Below, piece by piece: positions 16,754 through 24,858 of a DNA stretch of 47,827 nt. Under the pieces are notes generated by a model. That model was not told where the DNA came from, did no database searches, and worked only from the letters and a program-made list of their open reading frames with translations. The stretch is from Phenylobacterium sp. (GTDB lineage Bacteria > Pseudomonadota > Alphaproteobacteria > Caulobacterales > Caulobacteraceae). A program made the position numbers and the translations under genes. The stretch lies in contig NZ_WGNY01000046.1 in assembly GCF_016124325.1 (NCBI RefSeq), positions 1-47,827 of the forward strand, written 5' to 3'. Position 1 is the stretch's first letter, and the number at the start of each line of letters is the position of its first letter.

Positions 16754-17980
16754 ATGGGCAAGGCCAAATCGCACGGTTTCTCCAAGGCGCGGCTGGAGCG
16801 GATCGACCGCTTCCTGCTGGAGAAGTACGTCGGCCCCGGCCGCCTGCCCTGCGCCCAGTTCCTGCTCGCCCGCGACGGCGAGGTGGTCCACCAGACCCTG
16901 CTCGGCCAGCAGGACCCGGAGCGCGGCGTCCCCATCGCCGAGGACACGGTCTACCGCATCTATTCCATGACCAAGCCGATCACCTCGGTGGCGCTGATGA
17001 CCCTGGTGGAGGAGGGCCTGATCGCCCTGGATGATCCGGTGGCCAGGCACATTCCCGAGTGGAAGGATCTGGGCGTGTTCTCGGCCGGGCTGGAACCGGC
17101 CTTCCTGACGACGCCCACCAGCCGCCCCATGCAGGTCGTCGACCTGCTGCGCCACACCTCGGGGCTGACCTACGGCTTCCAGAGCCGCACCAACATCGAC
17201 GCCGCCTACCGCAAGCTCAAGCTCGAGGACATGCACGGCGAACACGACCTGGAGACCATGATCCACAAGCTGGCCAAGCTGCCGCTGGAGTTCTCGCCGG
17301 GCGAGGCCTGGAACTATTCGGTCTCCACCGACGTGGTCGGCTATCTCGTCCAGAAAGTGGCCGGCAAGCCGCTGGACCAGGTGTTCGCCGAACGCATCTT
17401 CGAACCGCTGAAGATGACCGACACCGGCTTCTTCGTCCGCGACGACCAGAAGGACCGGTTCGCCGCCTGCTACAACGCCGCCCCCGGCGGCAAGATGAAG
17501 CTGCAGGACGACCCGAAGAAGAGCCCCTACCTGAAGCCGCCGGCTCTGCTTTCGGGCGGTGGGGGCCTTGTCAGCACCGCCGCCGACTACATGCGCTTCG
17601 CCGCCATGCTGGTGAACGGCGGCGAGCTGGACGGGGCGCGCATCCTGGCGCCCAAGACGCTGAAGCTGATGGCGTCGAACCACCTGCCCGGCGGCCAGGA
17701 CCTGACCCAGCTCTCGCGTTCGCTGTTCTCGGAAAGCACCAACGCCGGGGTGGGCTTCGGCCTGGGCTTCGCGGTGGTGTTCGATCCCGCCCAGACCCTG
17801 ATCCCGTGCTCGCCGGGCGAGTTCTACTGGGGCGGCGCGGCCTCGACGGCGTTCTGGGTGGATCCGCTGGAGAAGGTCACGGCGGTGTTCATGACCCAGC
17901 TCCTGCCGTCGTCCACCTATCCGATCCGCCGGGAACTGCGGACGCTGGCCTATTCGGCGCTGATGGAGTCCAACGGGTAG
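16754..17980 (+). CDS. Serine hydrolase, beta-lactamase/class C family
   Basis: 408 residues from ATG 16754, which follows GGGGACGG; the longer frame back to 16586 runs through the crotonase promoter. Penicillin-binding-protein fold: the nucleophile motif S-x-x-K is SMTK (in YRIYSMTKPITSVAL), the Tyr motif is WNYSVSTDVVGYL, and the C-terminal region has FYWGGAASTAFWVDP, close to the WGG/HTG box of esterases of this family. No signal peptide is visible, so it is probably cytoplasmic. Family members act as esterases, D-aminopeptidases or transacylases. Its stop faces the MATE gene at 12 bp. Confidence 0.87.
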   Translation: MGKAKSHGFSKARLERIDRFLLEKYVGPGRLPCAQFLLARDGEVVHQTLLGQQDPERGVPIAEDTVYRIYSMTKPITSVALMTLVEEGLIALDDPVARHIPEWKDLGVFSAGLEPAFLTTPTSRPMQVVDLLRHTSGLTYGFQSRTNIDAAYRKLKLEDMHGEHDLETMIHKLAKLPLEFSPGEAWNYSVSTDVVGYLVQKVAGKPLDQVFAERIFEPLKMTDTGFFVRDDQKDRFAACYNAAPGGKMKLQDDPKKSPYLKPPALLSGGGGLVSTAADYMRFAAMLVNGGELDGARILAPKTLKLMASNHLPGGQDLTQLSRSLFSESTNAGVGFGLGFAVVFDPAQTLIPCSPGEFYWGGAASTAFWVDPLEKVTAVFMTQLLPSSTYPIRRELRTLAYSALMESNG

Positions 17981-17992
17981 GGCGGGGAGCGC

Positions 17993-19534
17993 TCAGCCCG
18001 CCTTCTCCGGCTCCTTGGCCTCGCGGGCGGCTTCGGCCAGGGCCTCGGCTTCCTCGATCATCGGCTGGCCGAAGCCCGTGTCGGGCTCGTCGGTGGCCGG
18101 CGTCGTCGTGGTCAGCATGCGGGCCTTCCGCCACCCGCCCCACATGAAATAGCCGCCCGCCAGGATCAGGGTGGTGAGACTGCCGATCGGGAAACTGAGC
18201 CATAGCCCGTCCACGCCCATGCGCGGCTCCAGGATGTTGGCGAGCGGAATGCGGACCACCCACAGCGACACGATCATCGCCACAAGGGGCGGCCAGACCG
18301 CGCCGGTGGCGCGCACCACGCCGGAGAAGATGAAGGCGATGCCGAAGAAGATGAAGCCCCACAGCACGTACGAATTGATGTGCACCGCGATGGCCAGGGC
18401 AGGGCTGGAGGCCGGCAGGAACGCGCGCAGCACCCAGGGGTCGGCCAGGTAGATCGTCAGCACCGGGATCCCGGTGAACAGGAAGGCGTAGAGCACGCCG
18501 CTGCGAGCGACGCGTTCCACCCGGTCCATCTTGCCCGCGCCCACGTTCTGGGCGGCCATGGAGGAGACCGCCGCGCCGAGCGCCATGGCCGGCATCTGCA
18601 CGTAGGTCCAGACCTGCGCCGCCGCGCCGTAGGCCGCGGCCGTCTCCACCCCGTGCCGGTTGACGAGGCTCATCATGGTCACCGCCGCCAGCGAGGTGAC
18701 CATCATCTGGAAGCCCATCGGCAGGCCCTTCATCACCAGGGTGCGGATGAGGCCGAAGTCGGGGATGAGCATGCGGAACTCGCCGGGCCGCAGCATGAGG
18801 ACCGAGCCCGAGCGGTAGAGATGGACGATCATCGCCGCCAGCGTGACCGTCTGCGAGATCAGGGTGGAGGTGGCCGACCCGGCGATGCCCAGCCGCGGGA
18901 ACGGCCCGATCCCCATGATCAGCAGCGGGTTGAGCGCGATGTCCATGCCCACGGCCAGGAGCGAGAAGTAGAACGGCGTGCGCGAGTCGCCGGTCCCTCG
19001 CTGGGCCATCATCACGTACGAGAAGAAGTACATGAACGGCATGGCCGAGAAGATCACCCGCAGATACGCGATGGCGTCTTCCCGCGCGCCGGCCGGCGTG
19101 CGCATGGCGTCCAGAATGTGCGGCGTCAGCGCGGCGCCCAGCACGCCCACGCTCAGCGAAACGAAGATGAAGAAGGCCGTCGACGTGCCGACCACCCGCT
19201 TGACCATCTCCGGGTCGCGCGCGCCCATCGCCTGGCCGATCATGATGTTGGAGGCCATCGACAGGCCGAACACCGCGCCCAGCATCAGGAACATGATCTG
19301 GTTGGCGTTGGATGTGGCCGTGAGCGCCGCCTCGCCCAGCACGTGGCTGACCCAGACCGCGTTGGCCGAGCCGTTGAGCGATTGGAGGATGTTGGAGCCC
19401 AGCACCGGCAGGGCGAAAAGGATCAGCGCGCTGCCGATCGGCCCCGTGGTGAGGTCCGGCCCCTTGCGGCCGGCGAACCCGGGCGGACCGCCCGGTCCCC
19501 GCGCCGCTCCTGTCCGCGCCTCCAAATGCCCCAC
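17993..19534 (-). CDS. MATE family efflux transporter
   Basis: 513 residues, twelve membrane segments expected; typical first segment DLTTGPIGSALILFALPVLG and QSLNGSANAVWVSHVLGEAAL. A second inner repeat begins VMKGLPMGFQMMVTSLAAVTM. Family members export cationic drugs or dyes using H+ or Na+. The C-terminus has a charged tail (EEAEALAEAAREAKEPEKAG) that is longer than usual. Start GTG 19534 is the best available in frame, but its upstream GGGGA is close, so the first 25 residues are uncertain. Confidence 0.88.
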   Translation of the reverse strand: MGHLEARTGAARGPGGPPGFAGRKGPDLTTGPIGSALILFALPVLGSNILQSLNGSANAVWVSHVLGEAALTATSNANQIMFLMLGAVFGLSMASNIMIGQAMGARDPEMVKRVVGTSTAFFIFVSLSVGVLGAALTPHILDAMRTPAGAREDAIAYLRVIFSAMPFMYFFSYVMMAQRGTGDSRTPFYFSLLAVGMDIALNPLLIMGIGPFPRLGIAGSATSTLISQTVTLAAMIVHLYRSGSVLMLRPGEFRMLIPDFGLIRTLVMKGLPMGFQMMVTSLAAVTMMSLVNRHGVETAAAYGAAAQVWTYVQMPAMALGAAVSSMAAQNVGAGKMDRVERVARSGVLYAFLFTGIPVLTIYLADPWVLRAFLPASSPALAIAVHINSYVLWGFIFFGIAFIFSGVVRATGAVWPPLVAMIVSLWVVRIPLANILEPRMGVDGLWLSFPIGSLTTLILAGGYFMWGGWRKARMLTTTTPATDEPDTGFGQPMIEEAEALAEAAREAKEPEKAG

Positions 19535-19641
19535 TCCCCACGCGCCGCGCGGCCGGACGTCACCGGCCGCTCAGCCTCCCATACCGTTCTTTGGGGATTT
19601 GGGACCACCGGTTCAAGGCGGCGCGATCGCCGCGGGCCCGA

Positions 19642-19824
19642 TCAGGCCGCCAGGGTGAGGAGGTGTTCTCCGGCTTCCCAGATCTCAACCGCCGCCGCCG
19701 CCTTCTGCTCGAGCACCTCGCGGGCGCGTCGGATCAGGTCGGCGCGCTGGCAGGTCAACGCCTCGAAGGTCCGCTGGCCGGCGTCGTCGCAGACATAGAG
19801 CTCGAATGTGCGCGCCAAGGTCAT
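19642..19824 (-). CDS. Small protein of unknown function
   Basis: 60 residues from ATG 19824 (a TTG at 19872 would add 16). Sequence starts MTLARTFELYVCDDAGQRTF and continues with a predicted helix LIRRAREVLEQKAAAAVEIW, ending EHLLTLAA. The beta-beta-alpha-beta pattern and family-like phrases (FEALTCQ) suggest a real small conserved protein; similar short proteins seem to occur in Caulobacteraceae, but I cannot assign a function. Divergent from the rfbD-like gene. Confidence 0.55.
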   Translation of the reverse strand: MTLARTFELYVCDDAGQRTFEALTCQRADLIRRAREVLEQKAAAAVEIWEAGEHLLTLAA

Positions 19825-19923
19825 CACCCGCCATTCTCCCGCGTCTGCGGAGGCGACATTGATCAATCTCAAATCCGGCGCGCCGGGCGCTTGAGACGCC
19901 GAGGTTTCGGGCTATGAGGACAC

Positions 19924-20805
19924 ATGCCCGTAAAGATCCTGCAGTTCGGAACCACCGGTCAGCTTGGCGTCGAGCTTCTACGCCAGGCCCCGGCTCACGA
20001 CGTCGCGGTGACGGCGCTGTCCCGCGCGGATTGCGACCTGGCCGATCCGGCCTCGGCCGCCGCGAAGGTGATGGAAGCGCGGCCCGACCTCGTGGTGATC
20101 GCCGCCGCCCATACGGCCGTGGACCTGGCCGAGAGCGAGCCGGAACGGGCGCGCGCGATCAATGCGCTTACGCCCGGCGCGATCGCCGCGGCCGCCCAGG
20201 CCGTTGGCGCGGCGGTGGTCAACGTCTCGACCGACTACGTCTTCGACGGCGCGGGCGGCGCGCCCTACGCCGAGGACGCGGCGACCAATCCGCTCAACGT
20301 CTATGGCGCGAGCAAGCTGGAAGGCGAGAAGGCGGTGGCGGCGGCGAACCCCCGCAGCCTCAACATCCGCACCTCGTGGGTGGTCTCGTCCCACGGCAAG
20401 AACTTCATCAAGACCATGCTGCGGGTGGCCGCGGCCGGAAACCCGCTGAAGGTGGTCGACGACCAGAGCGGTCGGCCCACCTCGGCGGCGGACCTGGCGG
20501 GCTTCATCCTGGATCAGGCGCCGCGCCTGGCGGCGGCCAAGGCCGGCGATCCCGTCTTCGGGACCGTGCATTTCGCCAACTCGGGCGAAGTCACCTGGCG
20601 CGGCTTCGCCGTCGCCATCTTCGAGGAGGCCCTGGGCGACAAGGCGCCCGAGGTCGGCGCGACCACGACCGCTGAATATGTCACGCCTGCCCGCCGGCCG
20701 CTGCGCGCGACCATGGACCTGGGCAAGCTGCAACGCGTGTTCGGCGTCACGCCCCGGCCTTGGCGCGAGGCGCTGAAGGAGATCGTCGCCGAACTGGCGG
20801 CCTGA
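19924..20805 (+). CDS. rfbD: dTDP-4-dehydrorhamnose reductase
   Basis: 293 residues. Extended SDR that reduces dTDP-4-keto-L-rhamnose to dTDP-L-rhamnose with NAD(P)H, the last step of rhamnose donor synthesis. Nucleotide-binding motif is FGTTGQLG (usually GANGQLG) at 8-15; VVNVSTDYVFDG and the catalytic Y-x-x-x-K in YGASKLEGE are present, then RTSWVVS and RPTSAADLA. The other three rfb genes are not adjacent, so the call of substrate rests on the family only. Convergent with the APC gene; stop lies in a perfect hairpin. Confidence 0.87.
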   Translation: MPVKILQFGTTGQLGVELLRQAPAHDVAVTALSRADCDLADPASAAAKVMEARPDLVVIAAAHTAVDLAESEPERARAINALTPGAIAAAAQAVGAAVVNVSTDYVFDGAGGAPYAEDAATNPLNVYGASKLEGEKAVAAANPRSLNIRTSWVVSSHGKNFIKTMLRVAAAGNPLKVVDDQSGRPTSAADLAGFILDQAPRLAAAKAGDPVFGTVHFANSGEVTWRGFAVAIFEEALGDKAPEVGATTTAEYVTPARRPLRATMDLGKLQRVFGVTPRPWREALKEIVAELAA

Positions 20806-20817
20806 CCTCAGGCCGCC
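20796..20817. terminator. Bidirectional hairpin built from the two stop codons
   Basis: GGCGGCCTGA (20796-20805) and TCAGGCCGCC (20808-20817) are perfect inverted repeats with a 2-nt gap. Each arm contains the last codons (Ala) and TGA of one of the convergent genes. No T-run follows, so termination is a candidate function. Confidence 0.55.
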
Positions 20818-22193
20818 GCCAGCAGGCTCCGGGTGCGGCCGTAGACGAGATAGGCGACCACGCCGATCGCGTTCCAGATGAAGAAGAAGGTGATCGTCTT
20901 CGCCGACAGGCTGGTGAAGAGGTAGGCGCAGCCGAGCACGGCGCCCGGGGCCACCACCCAGACCAGAGGCGTCACGAACGGGCGCTCAAGGTCGGGGGCG
21001 CGGCGGCGGAGCGCCATCACGGCCACGGCGGTGGCGATGAAGGCCGCCAGCGTGCCGGCATTGGCGAGCGAGGCGATCTCCGACAGGGGCATGACGCCTG
21101 AGACGATCGCGGCGATGACCCCGGTCATCAGGGTGACGGCCCACGGCACGCCGCGGGTGTTCACGGTCGAGAGCCACCGCGGCAGCAGCCCGTCGCGGGC
21201 CATGGCGAAGAACACCCGGGTCTGGCCGAACATCATCACCATGATCACCGTCGGCATCGCCACCACGGCGGCCCCCGCGATCACCGCCGCCGCGCCCGGC
21301 TTGTCGAGCTGCTTGAGCACGAAGGCCAGCGGCTCGGAGCTCTTGGCGAAGGCCTCGAACGGCTGGGCGCCCAGGGCGCAGGCGGCCACGGCCATATAGG
21401 TCAGCGTGCAGAGCGCCATGGAGCCCACAATCCCGATCGCCAGGTCGCGCTTGGGGTTCTTCACTTCCTCGGCGGCCGTGGAGATGGCGTCGAACCCATA
21501 GAAGGCGAAGAAGATGATCGCGGCGGCGCCCATCACACCGTACTTGGTCCCGTCGATCTCGTGCGCGCCGAAGCCGAACGGCGCGAACGGGGAAAAGTGG
21601 CTGGCGTCGAAGTGGGGCAGGGTGAAGGCCACGAAGGCGGCGAGCGCGGCGATCTTCACGCAGACCAGGATGAAGTTCAGCGTCGCGCTCTCTCGCGTGC
21701 CCACGAGCAGCATGCCGGTGACCGCCAGGGCGATGAAGATCGCGGGCAGGTCGATCGTCCCGCCGGCCAGGAGGGCGTCCGGGACAATGCCGCGCAGGAA
21801 GCCCGAGGCGTAGCCCGACCAGCCCACAGACACCGCCCCGCAGACCAGGGTGTATTCGAGGATCAGGCTCCAGCCGACCACCCAGGCGAGCAGCTCGCCG
21901 AGGCCGACGTAGGAATAGGTGTAGGCGCTGCCCGCCTGGGGCATCAGCGCCGCCATCTCCGAATAGCAGAGCGCCGCGGCGGCGCAGACCGCGCCGGCCA
22001 CCGCGAACGACAGGATCACCGCCGGCCCCGCCAGCCCCGCGGCCACGCCGATCAGGGTGTAGATGCCGGTGCCGACAATCGCGCCCACGCCCAGGGCGAT
22101 CAGGTGCGGCCAGCTCAGCGTCTTCTTCAGGTGGCCGTCGCCCTCGGCCGGCGGCGGGCCCGCGATGGGCTTCATGCGGGTGACGAAACTCAT
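20808..22193 (-). CDS. APC family amino-acid permease
   Basis: 461 residues from ATG 22193, after GAAGGATC. Twelve to fourteen membrane segments; the first shows the family's GVGAIVGTGIYTLIGVAAG loop for substrate binding, then YSEMAALMPQAGSAYTYSYV. It resembles the cationic amino-acid transporter-like YfnA branch. FYGFDAISTAAEEVKNPKRDL is the conserved cytoplasmic loop. Specific amino acid cannot be told. Divergent from the DUF885 peptidase; a perfect palindrome lies between them. Confidence 0.9.
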   Translation of the reverse strand: MSFVTRMKPIAGPPPAEGDGHLKKTLSWPHLIALGVGAIVGTGIYTLIGVAAGLAGPAVILSFAVAGAVCAAAALCYSEMAALMPQAGSAYTYSYVGLGELLAWVVGWSLILEYTLVCGAVSVGWSGYASGFLRGIVPDALLAGGTIDLPAIFIALAVTGMLLVGTRESATLNFILVCVKIAALAAFVAFTLPHFDASHFSPFAPFGFGAHEIDGTKYGVMGAAAIIFFAFYGFDAISTAAEEVKNPKRDLAIGIVGSMALCTLTYMAVAACALGAQPFEAFAKSSEPLAFVLKQLDKPGAAAVIAGAAVVAMPTVIMVMMFGQTRVFFAMARDGLLPRWLSTVNTRGVPWAVTLMTGVIAAIVSGVMPLSEIASLANAGTLAAFIATAVAVMALRRRAPDLERPFVTPLVWVVAPGAVLGCAYLFTSLSAKTITFFFIWNAIGVVAYLVYGRTRSLLAAA

Positions 22194-22251
22194 GGGCGGC
22201 GATCCTTCAGCACGCGGCGACCATGGCCTGCTCCGGCCGCGACTGCCAAGC

Positions 22252-22269
22252 CTTGGCGCCGGCGCCAAG
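22252..22269. promoter_or_regulatory. 18-bp perfect palindrome between divergent genes
   Basis: CTTGGCGCCGGCGCCAAG is identical to its reverse complement. It sits 58 bp upstream of the permease ATG and 36 bp upstream of the DUF885 ATG, where it could bind a dimeric regulator of both. Confidence 0.5.
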
Positions 22270-22305
22270 ACAGGCCAGCCTGCCGACGCTCAATCGGAGT
22301 TCCCT

Positions 22306-24051
22306 ATGCGCAGCCTGCTGTTCGCCGTCGCCGCCCTTCTCGCCGCCGGTCCGGCGTTCGCCCAGGCGTCGGGCGGCGGCCCGCTGGACCGGCTGGTGGC
22401 CGATTTCGACGACTATGCGCTGAGCCAGAACCCGATCCTGGCGGGGCGGGAGGGCGACCGGGAGGCGCTCGCCAAGCTGCCCGACGTCTCGCCCGGCGCC
22501 GACGTGCTGCGCCGCTCCACCTACGAGGAGATGAAGGCGCGGCTGGAGGCCATCGACCCCAAGGCTCTGTCGCCGGACGGCCGGCTCAACCGCGACTTCC
22601 TGGCCTGGACCCTGGACCGGCGGTTGAAGAGCCTCGACTTCGACCAGGCCCGCATCCCCTTCAACAGCGACGAGGGCTTCGACGCCGAGCTGGGCTACCT
22701 CGCCTCCACCATCCACCTCGACACCGAGGCCGACGCGCAGGCGTGGCTCAAACGGCTGAAGGCGGCGCCGACCTACTATGCGCGCAACGTCGAGAACGCC
22801 CGGCGCGGCGTCAAGACCGGCTTCACCCAGCCGCGGGTCATCTCCGAGATCGTCGCCGCGCGCGCCAAGGCCGCCGCGGAGGTCCCGCCGGAGACCGATC
22901 CGCTGCTCAAGCCGTTCGAGGGCGCGAGCCTTCCCGCCGACCGGCTGGCGGCGCTGAAGGCCGAGGCCGTCGCCGTCATCCGCGACCAGGTCCGCCCGGC
23001 CCAGCGCAGCTTCGCGACCTTCATGGCCAAGGAGTACCTGCCGGCCAGCCGCAAGACCCTCAGCATCCGCTCCGTTCCCGGCGGAGAGGCCTACTATCGC
23101 TGGCTCGTGGCCGACCACACGACCACCGACCTGACGCCCGAACAGATCCACGAGATCGGCCTGAAGGAGGTCGCGCGCATCCGCGCCGAGATGGAGCAGG
23201 CCAAGGCCGAGGCCGGCTTCGACGGCGACCTCGCCGCCTTCATCGCCATGCTGCGCAAGGACCCGCGGTTCTACGTGACCACCCGCGAGGACCTGCTGGA
23301 GAAGGCCGCGCTGATCAACAAGCGCACCGACGACCTTCTGCCGCGCTGGTTCGGAACCTTGCCGCGCCTGACCTTCGGCGTGCGCCCGGTGCCGGCCGAG
23401 ATCGAGGAGGGCTACACCTCCGGCCGCTATTTCGAAGGCGCGCCCAAGCAGGGGATCGCCGGCGGCTTCATGGTCAACACCAGCCACCTCGACCAGCGGC
23501 CGCTCTACGAGCTGCCCGCGCTGGCGGCGCACGAGTCGATCCCCGGCCACCACCTGCAGATCGCGCTCGGCCAGGAGCTGGAGGGCGTGCCGGCCTTCCG
23601 CCGCAACGCCGACGTCACCGCCTTCGTCGAGGGCTGGGCGCTCTACGCCGAGCGGCTGGCCGGCGAGATGGGCATGTACCACGACCCCTACGAACGGTTC
23701 GGCATGCTCTCCATGGAGATGTGGCGCGCCTGCCGGCTGGTGGCCGACACCGGCATCCACTGGATGGGCTGGAGCCTGGACCAGGCCCGCGAGTGTTTCG
23801 CCGACAATACCGCCCTGGCGCCCCACAACATCGACGTCGAGCTGGTCCGCTACGTGGCCTGGCCCGGCCAGGCGCTGGCCTACAAGATCGGCCAGCTCAA
23901 GATCCTGGAGCTGCGCGAGAAGGCCCGGGCGAAGCTGGGCGACCGGTTCGACATCCGCCGCTTCCACGACACCGTGCTGCTGGCGGGGCCCCTGCCGCTC
24001 AACCTGCTGGAGGGGCGGGTCGACGCGTGGATCGCGGAGGGCGCGAGGTAG
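22306..24051 (+). CDS. Secreted DUF885 family protein, metallopeptidase-like
   Basis: 581 residues from ATG 22306 with GGAG upstream. Residues 1-19 are a signal peptide (LLAAGPAFAQ). The rest is the DUF885 domain, which has a gluzincin-like motif: here HESIPGHH (residues 409-416), followed by FVEGWALYAERL, with a Glu suited as third zinc ligand. Relatives are annotated as carboxypeptidase-like. The adjacent divergent amino-acid permease suggests, without proof, peptide breakdown followed by amino-acid uptake. Confidence 0.85.
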   Translation: MRSLLFAVAALLAAGPAFAQASGGGPLDRLVADFDDYALSQNPILAGREGDREALAKLPDVSPGADVLRRSTYEEMKARLEAIDPKALSPDGRLNRDFLAWTLDRRLKSLDFDQARIPFNSDEGFDAELGYLASTIHLDTEADAQAWLKRLKAAPTYYARNVENARRGVKTGFTQPRVISEIVAARAKAAAEVPPETDPLLKPFEGASLPADRLAALKAEAVAVIRDQVRPAQRSFATFMAKEYLPASRKTLSIRSVPGGEAYYRWLVADHTTTDLTPEQIHEIGLKEVARIRAEMEQAKAEAGFDGDLAAFIAMLRKDPRFYVTTREDLLEKAALINKRTDDLLPRWFGTLPRLTFGVRPVPAEIEEGYTSGRYFEGAPKQGIAGGFMVNTSHLDQRPLYELPALAAHESIPGHHLQIALGQELEGVPAFRRNADVTAFVEGWALYAERLAGEMGMYHDPYERFGMLSMEMWRACRLVADTGIHWMGWSLDQARECFADNTALAPHNIDVELVRYVAWPGQALAYKIGQLKILELREKARAKLGDRFDIRRFHDTVLLAGPLPLNLLEGRVDAWIAEGAR

Positions 24052-24149
24052 CTAGCGGAGGTCATGAATGTTCTTGCTGCGTTCTCGACTCAGCGCCCTG
24101 CGCAAGATAGGCTTCCAATTCGCGTGTGACAGCAGGGGGGCGGCTCGAG

Positions 24150-24278
24150 ATGACACCGGCGGACGAGAGCATTGCGGACTGGATGGATCGGCGGCGGCGA
24201 GAGGTCGAAGGATTCTCGGAAGCAGAAGCGAAGGGGTTGCCCGCGAGCGGGGTCTATTCCAACACCTACGACGACTAG
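24150..24278 (+). CDS. Putative 42-residue small protein
   Basis: Starts MTPADESIADWMDRRRREV and ends SGVYSNTYDD. A G-rich stretch lies nine or so bases before the ATG. It is highly charged, with no membrane segment or signal. It lies 12 bp upstream of the 142-residue secreted protein, so the two may be cotranscribed. Composition of both is lower in GC than their neighbours. Family unknown; existence of the peptide is a prediction. Confidence 0.4.
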   Translation: MTPADESIADWMDRRRREVEGFSEAEAKGLPASGVYSNTYDD

Positions 24279-24290
24279 AACGAGGTCCGC

Positions 24291-24719
24291 ATGATCGGCG
24301 CAATGCTCGCAGTGATGTTGGCGAGTGCGACTCCCGCGGCCCAACAGGCGCCGCCTTGGGACCTCGACTACTACCGTATCCACGTTCGTTCGGCGGCCCA
24401 ATGCATGTACGCTGACGGCAGCCGGTCGGTGCTGCTGCGCACGGAAAACCCGCGCATGGCCGGCTTTCTGTTTGTCCCGAGCGACGATAGCAGCGGGATC
24501 ATGATCCCAGTCGAATTGAAGCGCGGAAAACTGTCCAGCTTCGAAGCGAACGGGGGCGTCACAATGTATCACATGATTATCATGGCGGTTTCGCACCTGC
24601 TGAAGATACACAGCGAGCCGTTGGCGGGGCGCGATCTCGACGCCTTCCTCGCTCGGCCGCACCCCCCGGCGTGCTCGCGCAAGAGCTTCGAGGCCGACCT
24701 GTACGACAACAACGAATAG
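24291..24719 (+). CDS. Small secreted protein of unknown function
   Basis: 142 residues, ATG 24291 after GAGG. Residues 1-18 (MIGAMLAVMLASATPAAQQ) form a short signal peptide. The mature part begins PPWDLDYYRIHVRSAAQC and has just two cysteines, near residues 38 and 131, which could pair. C-terminus is acidic (FEADLYDNNE). No family recognised. Third-position GC is visibly lower than in neighbouring genes, which may mark acquisition or relaxed selection. Confidence 0.6.
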   Translation: MIGAMLAVMLASATPAAQQAPPWDLDYYRIHVRSAAQCMYADGSRSVLLRTENPRMAGFLFVPSDDSSGIMIPVELKRGKLSSFEANGGVTMYHMIIMAVSHLLKIHSEPLAGRDLDAFLARPHPPACSRKSFEADLYDNNE

Positions 24720-24858
24720 GCGCCCCTCCCCATCTGAACATTGATTAGAAATAATGATGCAATGGGCATGTGCTTCGCTATGATCTGGCGTAACGCACAA
24801 ATCTGAAGTTCGACCTCAGGGCCGCTCTCCGCCCCAGGGTCCAGGGGAGGTTATCGGG
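24720..24858. other. Intergenic region upstream of the redox lipoprotein
   Basis: AT-richer than its surroundings (for example TTGATTAGAAATAATGATGC at 24741-24760). TATGAT at 24779-24784 is a good -10, but no matching -35 is seen. GGGGAGG (24843 on) is the ribosome-binding site for ATG 24859. Confidence 0.4.

Noticed and set aside
18380..19798. Long open frame antisense to the MATE gene
   Set aside because: Arg/His-rich translation with no domain; the MATE transporter is certain.
24064..24129. 21-codon frame after the DUF885 gene with GGAGG close to the ATG
   Set aside because: Spacing of the ribosome-binding site is too short and the peptide has no features.
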